The notes under the pieces are model-generated. The model saw only the letters and a list, made by a program, of their open reading frames with translations, did no database searches and had not been told where the DNA came from. DNA of 64,000 nt from Candidatus Phosphoribacter baldrii. GTDB taxonomy: Bacteria > Actinomycetota > Actinomycetes > Actinomycetales > Dermatophilaceae. Location: contig JADIZV010000002.1 of the NCBI GenBank assembly GCA_016704565.1, forward strand, positions 62,001-126,000, in the 5' to 3' direction. Shown here piece after piece: positions 1 to 8,644 of the stretch; the stretch's first letter is position 1, and each line of letters begins with the position of its first letter. The position numbers and the translations under genes were made by a program.

Positions 1-1
1 C

Positions 2-859
2 TACTCGGCGACGGAGAACCACGACATCTCCTTCCGTCAGGTGCACCGGGCCGACGGCGGGCAGATCCGCTACCAGCGGGTGTGCAGCGCATGCGGAGAG
101 GTCGTGGCGTTCGACGACGTGGCCAAGGGGTATGAGACGCCCGACGGGCAGATGGTCGTGCTGACCGACGAGGATCTGGCCGCGCTGCCCAACCAGTCGA
201 GCAAGGAGGTTGCGGTCGCGAAGTTCGTCCCGGCCGGCCAGATCGACCCGATGCTGTTCGACAAGGCCTACTACCTTGAGCCCGAGAAGGCCGCGACCAA
301 GGCCTATGCCCTGTTGCGGGACGCACTGTCGACCGCCGACCGGGTGGCACTGGTGACCGTGTCGATCCGCCAGCGGATGACGATGGCGGTGCTGCGGGTG
401 CACGAGGGAATCATCGTCCTGCAGACATTGCTGTGGCCCGACGAGATCCGCGCCGCCGACCAGATCAACCTCGGCGACACCGGACATGCGAGCGACAAAG
501 AGCTGGCGATGGCCAGCATGCTCGTCGACTCGCTGTCGGGCGACTATGACCCGGGCGAGTTCGAGGACGACTATGCGGCGGCCGTGGCGTCGCTCGTTGA
601 CTCGAAGATCGCCGGGGGAGTGGTCGCCGAAGCTCCGGCGGCGGCGGCCGACACCGGCGAGGTCGTCGACCTGCTGGAGGCGTTGCAGCGCAGCGTCGAC
701 CGGGCCAAGGCTGCTCGGGGCGAGCCGGTGACCGGGTCCTCGTCGGCCCCGACCAAACCTGCCCCGACCAAAGCTGCCCCGACCAAACCTGCGCCCGCCA
801 ACCCTGCCGCGGCCAAGAAGACCGCCGCGAAGAAGACCGCCGCGCGCAAGGCCGGCTGA
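2..859 (+). CDS. ku: Ku DNA end-binding protein, C-terminal part (cut by window edge)
   Basis: Bacterial Ku binds double-strand breaks as a homodimer and recruits LigD for non-homologous end joining. The reading frame is open from base 2, so the N-terminus lies outside the window. The visible part holds the conserved core RVCSACGEVV, then YLEPEKAATKAYALLRDAL and the downstream TLLWPDEIR segment of the beta-barrel. After about residue 225 comes a low-complexity tail of Pro-Thr-Lys and Ala-Lys repeats, a basic extension common in actinobacterial Ku. The tail is encoded by imperfect repeats around 745-850. The stop lies 4 bases before the nei start, so the two repair genes probably share a transcript. 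Confidence 0.93.
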   Translation, partial: YSATENHDISFRQVHRADGGQIRYQRVCSACGEVVAFDDVAKGYETPDGQMVVLTDEDLAALPNQSSKEVAVAKFVPAGQIDPMLFDKAYYLEPEKAATKAYALLRDALSTADRVALVTVSIRQRMTMAVLRVHEGIIVLQTLLWPDEIRAADQINLGDTGHASDKELAMASMLVDSLSGDYDPGEFEDDYAAAVASLVDSKIAGGVVAEAPAAAADTGEVVDLLEALQRSVDRAKAARGEPVTGSSSAPTKPAPTKAAPTKPAPANPAAAKKTAAKKTAARKAG

Positions 860-863
860 CCGG

Positions 864-1778
864 ATGCCCGAAGGTCACACCCTGCATCGGCTCGCGGGGT
901 CGCTCAACGGTGCGTTCGCGGGGACGGTGCCCACGCTGTCCAGCCCGCAAGGGCGCTTCGCCGACGGGGCGGCATACCTGTCGGGACGCGAGCTGCACGA
1001 AGCGGCGGCCTGGGGGAAGCACCTGTTCGTCGAGTTCGCGGGCGAGGCGCACTTGCACGTCCACTTGGGGCTGATCGGGGCCTTCGACGTCACGGCATAC
1101 TCCGCGCGTGGCGGCGACGACGAGGGGTATGCCGCGGGCTCACCTGGGGGTGCGCTGCCTCCACCCGTGGGTGCGGTGCGGTTGCGGATCGCCACCGGCA
1201 CCCATGTCGCGGACCTGCGTGGTGCCACGGTGTGCGAGGTGGCGACCACCCAGGAGGTGGACGCGGTCATCGCCCGGCTGGGTCCGGACCCGTTGCGGGC
1301 CGACGCCGACCCCGATCGGGCCTGGCGGCGGATCGTCAAGAGCCCTCGCAGCATCGCGGACCTGCTCATGGACCAGGCAGTGTTGGCCGGGGTCGGCAAC
1401 GTCTATCGCAGCGAGATCCTCTTCCGGCATCGGGTGGACCCGTGGCGTCCGGGACGTGACATCCGGCCGGTGACCTGGCGGGCTCTGTGGCGAGATCTGT
1501 TGCTGCTCATGCCGATCGGCGTGCAGCTCGGGCAGATCATCACGATGAGCGACCAGGTGGAGACGGTGCTGGCCGGGGACTTCGACCCGGCTGCCGTGCC
1601 CACGTCGCCGACCGGGGTCTCCGCGTGGCGACCCAACCCGCACGGAGCGCTCGAACGGCGCTACTACGTCTACAAACGCCAGGGCGAGCCGTGCCGGGTC
1701 TGCGGGTCCCGCGTGCGGATGGCCGAGGTCGCGGGACGCAACCTCTACTGGTGCGGCCGCTGTCAGCGCCGCCGCTGA
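864..1778 (+). CDS. nei: Endonuclease VIII-like DNA glycosylase (Fpg/Nei family)
   Basis: This bifunctional glycosylase/AP lyase of base-excision repair removes oxidised bases. The protein of 304 residues starts MPEGHT: after Met removal, Pro1 is the family's Schiff-base nucleophile and Glu2 the catalytic acid. The ending is a zinc finger with two CxxC pairs (CRVCG, then CGRC 16 residues later). The central part (around residues 160-240, from SIADLLMDQAVLAGVGNVYRS) is the helix-two-turn-helix domain. His at position 5 favours the Nei branch over MutM. The ATG is 4 bases after the ku stop. The gene carries three copies of the dispersed 8-mer. Exact subfamily (Nei1 or Nei2) is uncertain. Confidence 0.9.
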   Translation: MPEGHTLHRLAGSLNGAFAGTVPTLSSPQGRFADGAAYLSGRELHEAAAWGKHLFVEFAGEAHLHVHLGLIGAFDVTAYSARGGDDEGYAAGSPGGALPPPVGAVRLRIATGTHVADLRGATVCEVATTQEVDAVIARLGPDPLRADADPDRAWRRIVKSPRSIADLLMDQAVLAGVGNVYRSEILFRHRVDPWRPGRDIRPVTWRALWRDLLLLMPIGVQLGQIITMSDQVETVLAGDFDPAAVPTSPTGVSAWRPNPHGALERRYYVYKRQGEPCRVCGSRVRMAEVAGRNLYWCGRCQRRR

Positions 1779-1849
1779 GCGCCCGTTTGCCCACCTGATC
1801 GCCGTTATCGGCAGGCGGTGAGCGGGCGGCATACCTAGACTCGCGGCTC

Positions 1850-2680
1850 GTGGACGACTATCTGCAGACCAACCGCGCCAACTGGGACGACCGGGCACCT
1901 GCGCACGCCGCCTCCCCCGGGTATGCCGTGTCGCGCCTGGTGGCCGACCCCACCGCCCTCTCCGGCGTGGTCGAGTTCGACCGACCGCTGTTGGGCGATG
2001 TGACCGGGCTGCGCGGCATACACCTGCAGTGCCACATCGGCACCGACACGTTGTCCCTGCACCGGCTCGGGGCGCGGATGACCGGGCTGGACTTCTCTCC
2101 GGCGGCGCTGCACCAGGCGCGGGCGCTCGCGAGCCGGGCCGGGGCCGACATCGACTACGTCGAGTCGACCGTGGACGGGGCCGTCGCGGCGCTGGGCGCG
2201 GGTGGGTTCGACCTCGTCTACACCGGCATCGGGGCGCTGTGCTGGCTGCCGCGGATCCGGGATTGGGCTCAAACGGTCGCCGCGCTGCTGCGCCCGGGCG
2301 GGCGGCTGTTCATCCGGGAGGGGCATCCGGTGCTTGCGACGATGGCCGACCCGACCGGGCCGGACAGCCAGTTGGTGATCGCCTACCCCTATTTCGAACA
2401 GCCCGACCCGCAGATGTGGGATGAGCCGGGGACCTACGTCGAGACCGACATCGAGTTCGACCACAACGTCACCTATGAGTGGAACCGCGGGCTCGGCGAG
2501 ATCGTCACCGCACTGCTGGACGCGGGGATGCAGGTCACCGGCTTGGTCGAGCACGACAGCGTCCCGTGGGAGGCGTTGCCGGGGCTCATGGTGGTCGACG
2601 ACCGTGGCGAGTGGCGGCTGCGTCAGCATCCCGAGCGGATGCCCGCGAGCTACACCCTCCAGGCGGTCAAGAGCCCCTGA
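1850..2680 (+). CDS. Class I SAM-dependent methyltransferase
   Basis: Predicted soluble methyltransferase of 276 residues, substrate unknown. The Rossmann core is visible: the SAM-binding strand LRGIHLQCHIGTDTLSLHRLGA (about residues 54-75; the usual GxGxG is replaced by CHIGTDT), the acidic loop MTGLDFSP, and the post-motif DLVYTGIGALCWLPRIRDWA. LLRPGGRLFIREGHPV matches the LkPGG motif. The product resembles the small-molecule Methyltransf_11/25 group. The start is GTG at 1850. The gene runs on its own after nei with a 71-base gap and faces usp. It could modify a small metabolite or a tRNA base; nothing nearby decides. Confidence 0.85.
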   Translation: MDDYLQTNRANWDDRAPAHAASPGYAVSRLVADPTALSGVVEFDRPLLGDVTGLRGIHLQCHIGTDTLSLHRLGARMTGLDFSPAALHQARALASRAGADIDYVESTVDGAVAALGAGGFDLVYTGIGALCWLPRIRDWAQTVAALLRPGGRLFIREGHPVLATMADPTGPDSQLVIAYPYFEQPDPQMWDEPGTYVETDIEFDHNVTYEWNRGLGEIVTALLDAGMQVTGLVEHDSVPWEALPGLMVVDDRGEWRLRQHPERMPASYTLQAVKSP

Positions 2681-2722
2681 GCCGCTGAGGCGCGCGCCGC
2701 CAGCACAGCGGGGCGCGGCTCA
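2678..2722. terminator. Weak bidirectional hairpin between convergent genes
   Basis: TGAGCCGC at 2678-2685 pairs with GCGGCTCA at 2715-2722 around a GC-rich loop, between the convergent methyltransferase and usp genes. There is no U-tract. It is a plausible intrinsic terminator of the actinobacterial type, but the stem is short. Confidence 0.35.
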
Positions 2723-2758
2723 GCGCTCATCCTGTATGCCGGGCGGCGACCTCCCGCT

Positions 2759-3661
2759 CTACCGGTGGATCACCGCGACCGGCACCGGCGAGGCGGCCAA
2801 TGCCTTGAGCGCGTTGGAGCCCAGCAGCAGCCCGCTGAACCCGCCGCGCCCACGGGCGCCGACCACCAACAGGTCGGCGTCCTTGGCCTGCTCGACGAGG
2901 GCCGACGTCACGTCACCCTCGACCGAGACACCAGTGAAGGTGACCTCGGGGTGGCGCTTCTGGGCGGCTGCGGCGATGTTGCGGACCCCGCGTGCATGGC
3001 GGGCCCGGATCTTGTCCTCTTCGACGAGGTCACCACCGGCGAGCGAGCCGCCCTCCGTCATGCTGAACCACCAGCCGTTGACGACGTTGACGTGCCCGTC
3101 CTCGCCCGCGAACTGCGCGGCGGCGTCGATGGCGATCGAGGAGTCCCGCGACCCGTCGACACCGACGACGACGTGAGCCGGGCCGGCCGCGTGAGCCGTG
3201 GAACGGTCCGGGTGGACGATGACGACCGGGCAGGTGGCGTGCATCGCGGTGGTTGAGGCGGTGGTGCCGAGAGCGGCATACGCCTGCTTGTGCCGGCCGT
3301 GGCTTCCCACGACGACCAGCGCGGCGGACTTCGAGGCTTTGATGAGGCGGCGGGCGGGCTGCCCCTCCGGGCGCATCGTGCTCACCTTGAGGCCGGGGAA
3401 GGCCTCCCGCGCGGCCTCGGCGGCCGTCCGCGCGGTGACGTCGGTGTCGGCATCGGTGATTGCGGTGACCTCGTCGACACCTGCGCCGAACGCCAGCGCG
3501 TTGGTGTGGGCCTCCTGCACCGTCATGACGACCAGGCGGGCCTTGCGGCGGGCAGCCTCGGCGGCAGCCCACAGGAGTGCCGCCTGCGTGGTGTCATGAC
3601 CGTCGACACCCACGACGACTGCACCAGCGAACGACGGGACCTGAGACTGTTTCTTTGCCAT
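2759..3661 (-). CDS. Tandem universal stress protein (two UspA domains)
   Basis: Cytoplasmic stress protein of 300 residues with two UspA domains, about 12-150 and 162-300. Each opens with a VVGVDG strand and each has the ATP-binding G-2x-G-9x-G-S/T motif: GSHGRHKQAYAALGT in the first, GARGRGGFSGLLLGS in the second. Both halves therefore probably bind ATP, as in the mycobacterial hypoxia-induced Usp proteins. The gene is monocistronic and divergent from the DUF4328 gene. A perfect palindrome (3676-3693) lies 15 bases upstream of the ATG. Partners and targets cannot be read from the sequence. Confidence 0.93.
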   Translation of the reverse strand: MAKKQSQVPSFAGAVVVGVDGHDTTQAALLWAAAEAARRKARLVVMTVQEAHTNALAFGAGVDEVTAITDADTDVTARTAAEAAREAFPGLKVSTMRPEGQPARRLIKASKSAALVVVGSHGRHKQAYAALGTTASTTAMHATCPVVIVHPDRSTAHAAGPAHVVVGVDGSRDSSIAIDAAAQFAGEDGHVNVVNGWWFSMTEGGSLAGGDLVEEDKIRARHARGVRNIAAAAQKRHPEVTFTGVSVEGDVTSALVEQAKDADLLVVGARGRGGFSGLLLGSNALKALAASPVPVAVIHR

Positions 3662-3675
3662 GTCACCATTATCGA

Positions 3676-3693
3676 TTGTCAGTGATCTGACAA
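3676..3693. promoter_or_regulatory. Operator-like palindrome upstream of usp
   Basis: TTGTCAG-tgat-CTGACAA is a perfect 7+7 inverted repeat in the 60-base gap between usp (start 3661, minus) and the DUF4328 gene (plus). Its place just upstream of the usp start suggests a dimeric repressor or activator site. The binding protein is unknown. Confidence 0.45.
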
Positions 3694-3750
3694 CCAGGAC
3701 TGAAGGCCCAGCCGGGCTCCGATGTGATCAACGGATCTAGCATTCGGGTC

Positions 3751-4347
3751 ATGACGGCGACGCCCGATCACCCGAGTCCCGACGTGGCGGCCCTCGCCGC
3801 GCCGCAGTGGTGGGCGGGAGCCGAGCCCGCGGGGCGCCCGGCCGTGGTGCGCGCGATCGGTGGCCCCTTCCTCGCCATGGCCATCACGGTGGTTGGCTGG
3901 GTTTTGACGGGCGACGGCGGAGGGGATAGCCCCTGGCTCGTCGCGGTCCTCGCCCAGGGCGTGCTAGTGGCTTCCTACATCTGGGTATGCCGGTGGCTCA
4001 CCTACGCGTGCGGTGTTGCCCAGCGTCGTTCGCCCCTGCTGCGCACGGTGCAGCCGTGGCATATCTGGGCCTTCTGGTGGTTCCCCCTCGCGGGGCTGTG
4101 GTTGCCCTACGTCCTCGTTCGGGACACCGCGCGATCCACGGCTCCAGGTCGCGGAGTGCGCGTCTTGGTCGCGCTGTGGTGGGTGTGTTTCGTTCTCGGG
4201 CTCCACCGGTACGTGGCCCTGCCACGGATGAGCCCACCGGTACACGTGGTCGCGACGGTCCTCGCCGCCCTCGCGTGGTCGCGCATCGTCGTGGTCATCC
4301 AGCGCTCCCAGACCGTGACAGCTGCACCGAGCACCGTCGAGAGTTGA
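3751..4347 (+). CDS. DUF4328-type membrane protein
   Basis: Integral membrane protein of about 198 residues. Hydrophobic segments are visible around residues 40-58 (AIGGPFLAMAITVVGWVL), 65-85, 105-125 (WHIWAFWWFPLAGLWLPYVL), 145-160 and 170-187. The WAFWWFP-PY pattern in the middle is typical of DUF4328 proteins of actinobacteria, whose function is unknown. I prefer the ATG at 3751 over the GTG at 3724 because the nine extra residues add nothing recognisable. The gene is convergent with the putative anti-sigma gene that ends at 4379. Confidence 0.7.
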   Translation: MTATPDHPSPDVAALAAPQWWAGAEPAGRPAVVRAIGGPFLAMAITVVGWVLTGDGGGDSPWLVAVLAQGVLVASYIWVCRWLTYACGVAQRRSPLLRTVQPWHIWAFWWFPLAGLWLPYVLVRDTARSTAPGRGVRVLVALWWVCFVLGLHRYVALPRMSPPVHVVATVLAALAWSRIVVVIQRSQTVTAAPSTVES

Positions 4348-4378
4348 GCCAAACGCGGCGGCGTCGGCCGCCGAGCGA

Positions 4379-5104
4379 TCACCCAACCGGCGCTGAGTCG
4401 ACTGGTGCTTGGGCGGGGGCGAGGTCGGTGTGAGGTGTTGGGAGGCCGACCTGGACTGACGCGTGCCGAACGACAATCGTCAGCTCCTCTAGGTCCAGGC
4501 CAGTGCCCTCGAAGCGCAGCCACCGGGTGTCGGCGCCCGGCATGTGCTGCCACACGACGACGATCCCTGACGCGTGAGGCGGCTCGGCTCGCAGCCGCAG
4601 ATCGCTGTCCACCGGCCGGGCCAGCTCGTCCGAGGGGGCGTCTGGGACGACTCGCGCGCTGATGGTGACCACGTTCGTCACAGGGACGTTGCGAAGCCCA
4701 ACCCGGACCATCTCCCCCATCGGGCACGTCGCCGGACCGGGGTCGCGCAGACACGCGGAGGGGGTGACCTCGATGTCGAAGATCAGGTCCATCGTGCGAA
4801 CCGCAGGGCCACCCGCCGTGGCCACCACCACGGCCTCGCCCCGTGGCCCCTGCGTCAACGGCGTGACCAATAGGTCGGGCGTCAGCGTCGGCCGCCAGCC
4901 GCCCGATGCGACAGCGAGCCACAGGCCCAGACCCGCTGCCGCTAGCGTCGCACCCGCCACTCGGCCACGTCGCGCGCGCCGGGCCCCATCGCGGCCGGCG
5001 GCAACGAAACGCTCGACGTCACCGACCTCGCCCAGGTCGTCGGCGATCGAGCGGAAGGCAGCGCGCAGGTGCGTCTCAAAGTCGCGAGGTTCAGGGGAGC
5101 GCAT
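4379..5104 (-). CDS. Putative membrane-anchored anti-sigma partner
   Basis: Protein of 241 residues starting MRSPEPRDFETHLRAAF. A cytoplasmic N-terminal stretch (about 1-50) is followed by one transmembrane helix (about 52-72, VAGATLAAAGLGLWLAVASG) and an extracytoplasmic domain of about 165 residues with no recognised motif. The ATG lies inside the end of the sigma gene, a 14-base overlap, so the two are translationally coupled. Position after an ECF sigma gene and the one-helix topology suggest an anti-sigma factor or sensor. No HxxxCxxC zinc anti-sigma motif is visible, so this role is inference. Confidence 0.65.
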   Translation of the reverse strand: MRSPEPRDFETHLRAAFRSIADDLGEVGDVERFVAAGRDGARRARRGRVAGATLAAAGLGLWLAVASGGWRPTLTPDLLVTPLTQGPRGEAVVVATAGGPAVRTMDLIFDIEVTPSACLRDPGPATCPMGEMVRVGLRNVPVTNVVTISARVVPDAPSDELARPVDSDLRLRAEPPHASGIVVVWQHMPGADTRWLRFEGTGLDLEELTIVVRHASVQVGLPTPHTDLAPAQAPVDSAPVG

Positions 5105-5645
5105 GGTCGGTCTCCTTGGTCGCCGCGCCCTCAAGGGTCCGACTGGTGGCGACGAGTTCACGCAGCTTGACCAGGGCGTGGTGGGTTTGGGATTTGACCG
5201 TCCCGGTCGAGCAGCCGAGGATCTCGGCGACCTGCTCGACCGGCAGATCCTCGAAGTAGCGCAGCACCAGGACGGCCCGTTGCCGCGGCGGCAGGGCCCG
5301 AGTCGCCCGCACCAGGGCGTCGCGCAGGACGATGGTCTCCACATCGGCTCCGGTCGCTGCGGGGTCACGGTGCGCGGGCGGCATACCGTCCAGGGGGGTC
5401 TCCACGACGCGACGCGCGCGGGCGCGCCGACGGTCCTTCACGAGGTTGACCAGCACGGCGCGCGCGTATGCCGTGGGCGCGCCCTTCGCGTCGCGCCACC
5501 GGCGGGCGGTGCGGACCAGGGCCGTCTGGACGAGGTCCTCGGCGTGCCCGAGGTCACCGACGAGCAGGTATGCCGTCCGCACCAGGCGCGGGGAGGCGGC
5601 GCGGACGAACTCGTCGAAGTCGTCACCGAGGGGCTGCTGCAGCAT
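5091..5645 (-). CDS. ECF sigma factor, SigE family
   Basis: Alternative sigma factor of 184 residues. Region 2 is FDEFVRAASPRLVRTAYLLV with the following AEDLVQTALVR; region 4 is LPPRQRAVLVLRYFEDLPVEQVAEILGCSTGTVKS followed by THHALVKLREL. Spacing and sequence match the SigE-family (SigE70/ECF41-like short form) sigma factors of actinobacteria. The start is the ATG at 5645 preceded by GAGGGG; longer upstream frames have no sigma-like sequence. It forms an operon with the membrane protein whose start overlaps its 3' end. The regulon cannot be deduced. Confidence 0.9.
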   Translation of the reverse strand: MLQQPLGDDFDEFVRAASPRLVRTAYLLVGDLGHAEDLVQTALVRTARRWRDAKGAPTAYARAVLVNLVKDRRRARARRVVETPLDGMPPAHRDPAATGADVETIVLRDALVRATRALPPRQRAVLVLRYFEDLPVEQVAEILGCSTGTVKSQTHHALVKLRELVATSRTLEGAATKETDHALP

Positions 5646-5753
5646 CGTCGCCCCCTCTCCCACCGATACCCATGCCCTATCAAACTCCGCGGCAGGTTCC
5701 TCGGTTGGCCCGGCGGTCCGGCAACTGATCGACGACGTGCCTACGCTGGGCAG

Positions 5754-6131
5754 GTGAGCGAGACAGCAGGGCGGCACGGCGACGCGGCAGGGCGGCCGGA
5801 TGACCCGGCGCACCCCCGGATGGTGCGCCGCCTGGTCGTCGCGCCTGACGGGGTCCCGCCGGCCGGGCGGGTGCTCGTGCGGACCGGCCGGGTCCTGCTC
5901 GTCGAGGTGGCCGACTCGGAGCTGGTCGCACTGGCCGCCGCAGACCCCGAGGCTGCGGCCACGCTGTGGGCGCCCGAGGAGTCGGAGCCGGACGGCATAC
6001 CCCTGCTGACCGCTGCCGAGCGCGAGGCGGTATCTGCGGCGGTGCTTGTGACTCCTTCTGATACAGCCCGCCGTCTTGAGGGGGCCGACTGGGATGACCC
6101 GGCGGCCGAGCCACCGGACCGGCCGCGCTGA
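5754..6131 (+). CDS. Small protein related to the N-terminus of the next gene
   Basis: Protein of 125 residues starting with GTG at 5754. I know no family for it. Residues 23-55 (VRRLVVAPDGVPPAGRVLVR, then TGRVLLVEVADSE) resemble residues 35-62 of the following metalloprotease/propeller protein (PLPDDLAGRVLVRFGDRVLIV). A second shared block is LTAAEREAVSAA versus LSETERLGLDAL. No signal peptide or membrane helix is visible. It lies 47 bases upstream of the large gene, probably in one operon. Possible roles are a stand-alone pro-domain, inhibitor or chaperone of the protease; this is inference. Confidence 0.6.
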   Translation: MSETAGRHGDAAGRPDDPAHPRMVRRLVVAPDGVPPAGRVLVRTGRVLLVEVADSELVALAAADPEAAATLWAPEESEPDGIPLLTAAEREAVSAAVLVTPSDTARRLEGADWDDPAAEPPDRPR

Positions 6132-6178
6132 CCCGGCCACGGGGGCCGCCGTGGCGCCTCTCCCCAAGGAGCTTCGCG

Positions 6179-8443
6179 ATGCCCAAGGCCACCTCGGACC
6201 ATCACCACCACCCCCACCACCCTCATGCGGCGGAGCCACCGCCCACGTCGGTCGTCGTGCTCGACGCTCCCAAGCGGCCCCGCGGCCCACTGCCCGGGCC
6301 CACCCAAGTGCAGCCGCTTCCCGACGATCTCGCGGGCCGGGTCCTCGTCCGGTTCGGTGACCGCGTCCTCATCGTCGACGACACGGTCGCACCGCAGGGA
6401 ACCGCCCCGTCCACCGGTCGAACCAGGGCCGCCACCAAGGGCCTGGCTCCCGGAAGCGTCGACCGCGAGGTCGTCGCGTCCCTGTCCGAGACCGAACGCC
6501 TCGGTCTGGACGCCCTCACGATGCGCCGGACCAAGGCGTGGGGGCGGGTCAAGGCGAACCGGCCGCGCGCCGGCGAGCCGTGGGACATGGTCAGCTGCGA
6601 CGGCTTGCGTCCTCGGCTTGACGACGGGAAGCTGCGCGACCTCCTGCCGGACGTCATGCCCGGCGCGCAGGAGGAGGGCGAGGCCGCCATCCTGCGCGAC
6701 CTGCCCGGACCGGCCGAGGGTCTCAACGACTACCTCGAAGGCCCAGTGGCCGTCTCGGTCGTCTTCGTCAACGGTCCGACCGCCGCGGTGCAGATGTCGG
6801 CGGCCGAGCGGCTCAAGGTGGTCGCCGAGATCCAGGAGGGCTACGCCTGGCTTGCCGCGGCCAACCCCTCGGCCCACCTGAGCTTCACCGTCGAGACCCA
6901 CACGGTGAGCATCACGACGGCCGACGCCACCGGGCTGGCCGAGCTCACCTGGCGCAACGCTGCCATGGGCGCTCTCGGGTATGCCGCGGGCGACGCCGGC
7001 GTCGAGGCCATGGCCCGCGAGATCCGGGACCGGACCCGATCCCGATGGGGGTACGTCCTGTTCGTCACCCGCTACAACCTCTGGCACTTCGCCTATGCGA
7101 GTGGCAACCGCGTTGTCATGGACCCCCGCAACGACGGCTGGGGCATCGACAACTTCGACCGGGTCTTCATCCACGAGACCGGACACATCTTCGGCGCGCC
7201 CGACGAGTATGCCGTGTCCGGCTGCTCGACCGGCGGGTCGTTCGGGCGCTTCGGCGAGCCCAACAGCAACTGCGCCAACGGTGCCGCGGCGAGCGTCGAC
7301 TGCCTCATGAAGGCCAACTCGTGGGCGTTCTGCCCGGTCACGCCGCGACACTTCGGTTGGGGTTTGGACCGACTGCGGTTGCCCTCGACGTCCTCGCCGG
7401 TCCACGTCGTGTCGATGGGCCCCAACAGCCTCACCGCGCTGGCCGCCGACGAACTCGGCGACATCAGGTTCGCCTCGTGGCAACCGGGCGGCCCCGCGTG
7501 GTGGCAGGGCTGGACCTATCTCCTGCGCGGCAAGACGGCACCCGGTGGGCACGTTACGGCGGTCAGCCGCCGACCGGGCTACCTCGACGTCTTCACCGTC
7601 GGCACCGACGGTCGGGTGTGGACGGCGGCATACGACCCGTCCAACTTCTGGAAGGGGTGGTGGCCGATCGGGACGCTGCGTGCGCCCGTGGGGTCCTATG
7701 TCGGCGCGGTGTCCCGCAGCCTGGACAAGCTGGACATCTTCGTCACCGACAACTCCGGCCGGATCATGTCCGCCGCCTGGGAGCCGGCCTTCACCGACGG
7801 CTGGCACGGCTGGTGGCACATCCGGGGCGGCATGGCGGCGCCGGGCGCTCCTGTGACCGCGGTGTCGCGCAGCAGCAACAAGCTGGACATCTTCGTCACT
7901 GGCGTGGACTGCCGGATCTACACCGCCGCGTGGGAGCCGGTTTTCGCGGACGGCTGGCACGGGTGGTGGCGCATCGGTGATGCCATCGCAGCGCCCCGGG
8001 CGTTCGTCACCTGCGTCTCCCGCTCGACCGACAAGCTCGACGTCTTCGTCGTCGACGGGGCCCGGCGGACGCTGACGGCGGCGTGGGAGCCCGCCTTCGC
8101 CGACGGCTGGCACGGCTGGTGGCACATCCGGGGCGGCTTGGCCCAACCCGGCAGCCCCATGTATGCCGTGTCCCGCTCCCGGGACAAGCTCGACATCTTC
8201 GTCGCCGGACTGGACGGCGGGACCTACACGGCCGCCTGGGAGCCGGGCTTCGCCGACGGTTGGCACGGCTGGTGGCGGCTTCGCGGGGGCATCACCGGCC
8301 TCGGCGGGACCATCGACGCCGCGGTGCGCAGTGCCGACCACCTTGATGTCGTCACCGTCGGGCTCGATCGTCGGGTCTACACCGCTGCGTGGGAGCCGGC
8401 GTTCACCGACTGGTGGCACGGCTGGTGGCCGATGGGCGGCTGA
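6179..8443 (+). CDS. Zincin-like metalloprotease with C-terminal seven-bladed propeller
   Basis: Protein of 754 residues. It opens with a His-rich stretch (HHHHPHHPH), then the domain shared with the upstream small protein (about 30-130). The middle holds a zincin motif HETGHIFGAPDEY (about residue 331), where HExxH and a following Glu/Asp bind zinc. From about residue 405 seven repeats of about 48 residues follow, with consensus KLDIFVxGxDGxxYTAAWEP and then DGWHGWWxIRGG, as in DUF346/PLL-type lectin propellers. Each blade adds conserved Trp pairs, likely sugar-binding pockets. The ATG at 6179 has AAGGAG upstream. No signal peptide or Tat motif is visible, odd for such an architecture. Role inferred: a carbohydrate-targeted protease. 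Confidence 0.8.
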   Translation: MPKATSDHHHHPHHPHAAEPPPTSVVVLDAPKRPRGPLPGPTQVQPLPDDLAGRVLVRFGDRVLIVDDTVAPQGTAPSTGRTRAATKGLAPGSVDREVVASLSETERLGLDALTMRRTKAWGRVKANRPRAGEPWDMVSCDGLRPRLDDGKLRDLLPDVMPGAQEEGEAAILRDLPGPAEGLNDYLEGPVAVSVVFVNGPTAAVQMSAAERLKVVAEIQEGYAWLAAANPSAHLSFTVETHTVSITTADATGLAELTWRNAAMGALGYAAGDAGVEAMAREIRDRTRSRWGYVLFVTRYNLWHFAYASGNRVVMDPRNDGWGIDNFDRVFIHETGHIFGAPDEYAVSGCSTGGSFGRFGEPNSNCANGAAASVDCLMKANSWAFCPVTPRHFGWGLDRLRLPSTSSPVHVVSMGPNSLTALAADELGDIRFASWQPGGPAWWQGWTYLLRGKTAPGGHVTAVSRRPGYLDVFTVGTDGRVWTAAYDPSNFWKGWWPIGTLRAPVGSYVGAVSRSLDKLDIFVTDNSGRIMSAAWEPAFTDGWHGWWHIRGGMAAPGAPVTAVSRSSNKLDIFVTGVDCRIYTAAWEPVFADGWHGWWRIGDAIAAPRAFVTCVSRSTDKLDVFVVDGARRTLTAAWEPAFADGWHGWWHIRGGLAQPGSPMYAVSRSRDKLDIFVAGLDGGTYTAAWEPGFADGWHGWWRLRGGITGLGGTIDAAVRSADHLDVVTVGLDRRVYTAAWEPAFTDWWHGWWPMGG

Positions 8444-8644
8444 GCCGTCCCCTGATCGGTCGGCGAGCTGCTCAGACAGCAGCACTCGATCGTCCCGGGC
8501 CCGGTCGTGTTCGCTCAGCGCGGACGCGATCGGGCCCTGAGGGCTGGCTGGGAGGGAACAGCACGGCATACGGGGGCGTTGCACGGGGGACCATCCCGTA
8601 ACGCTCCGGTAACCAGCCGGGGTCTGTGGTGTGGCACGGTTACC

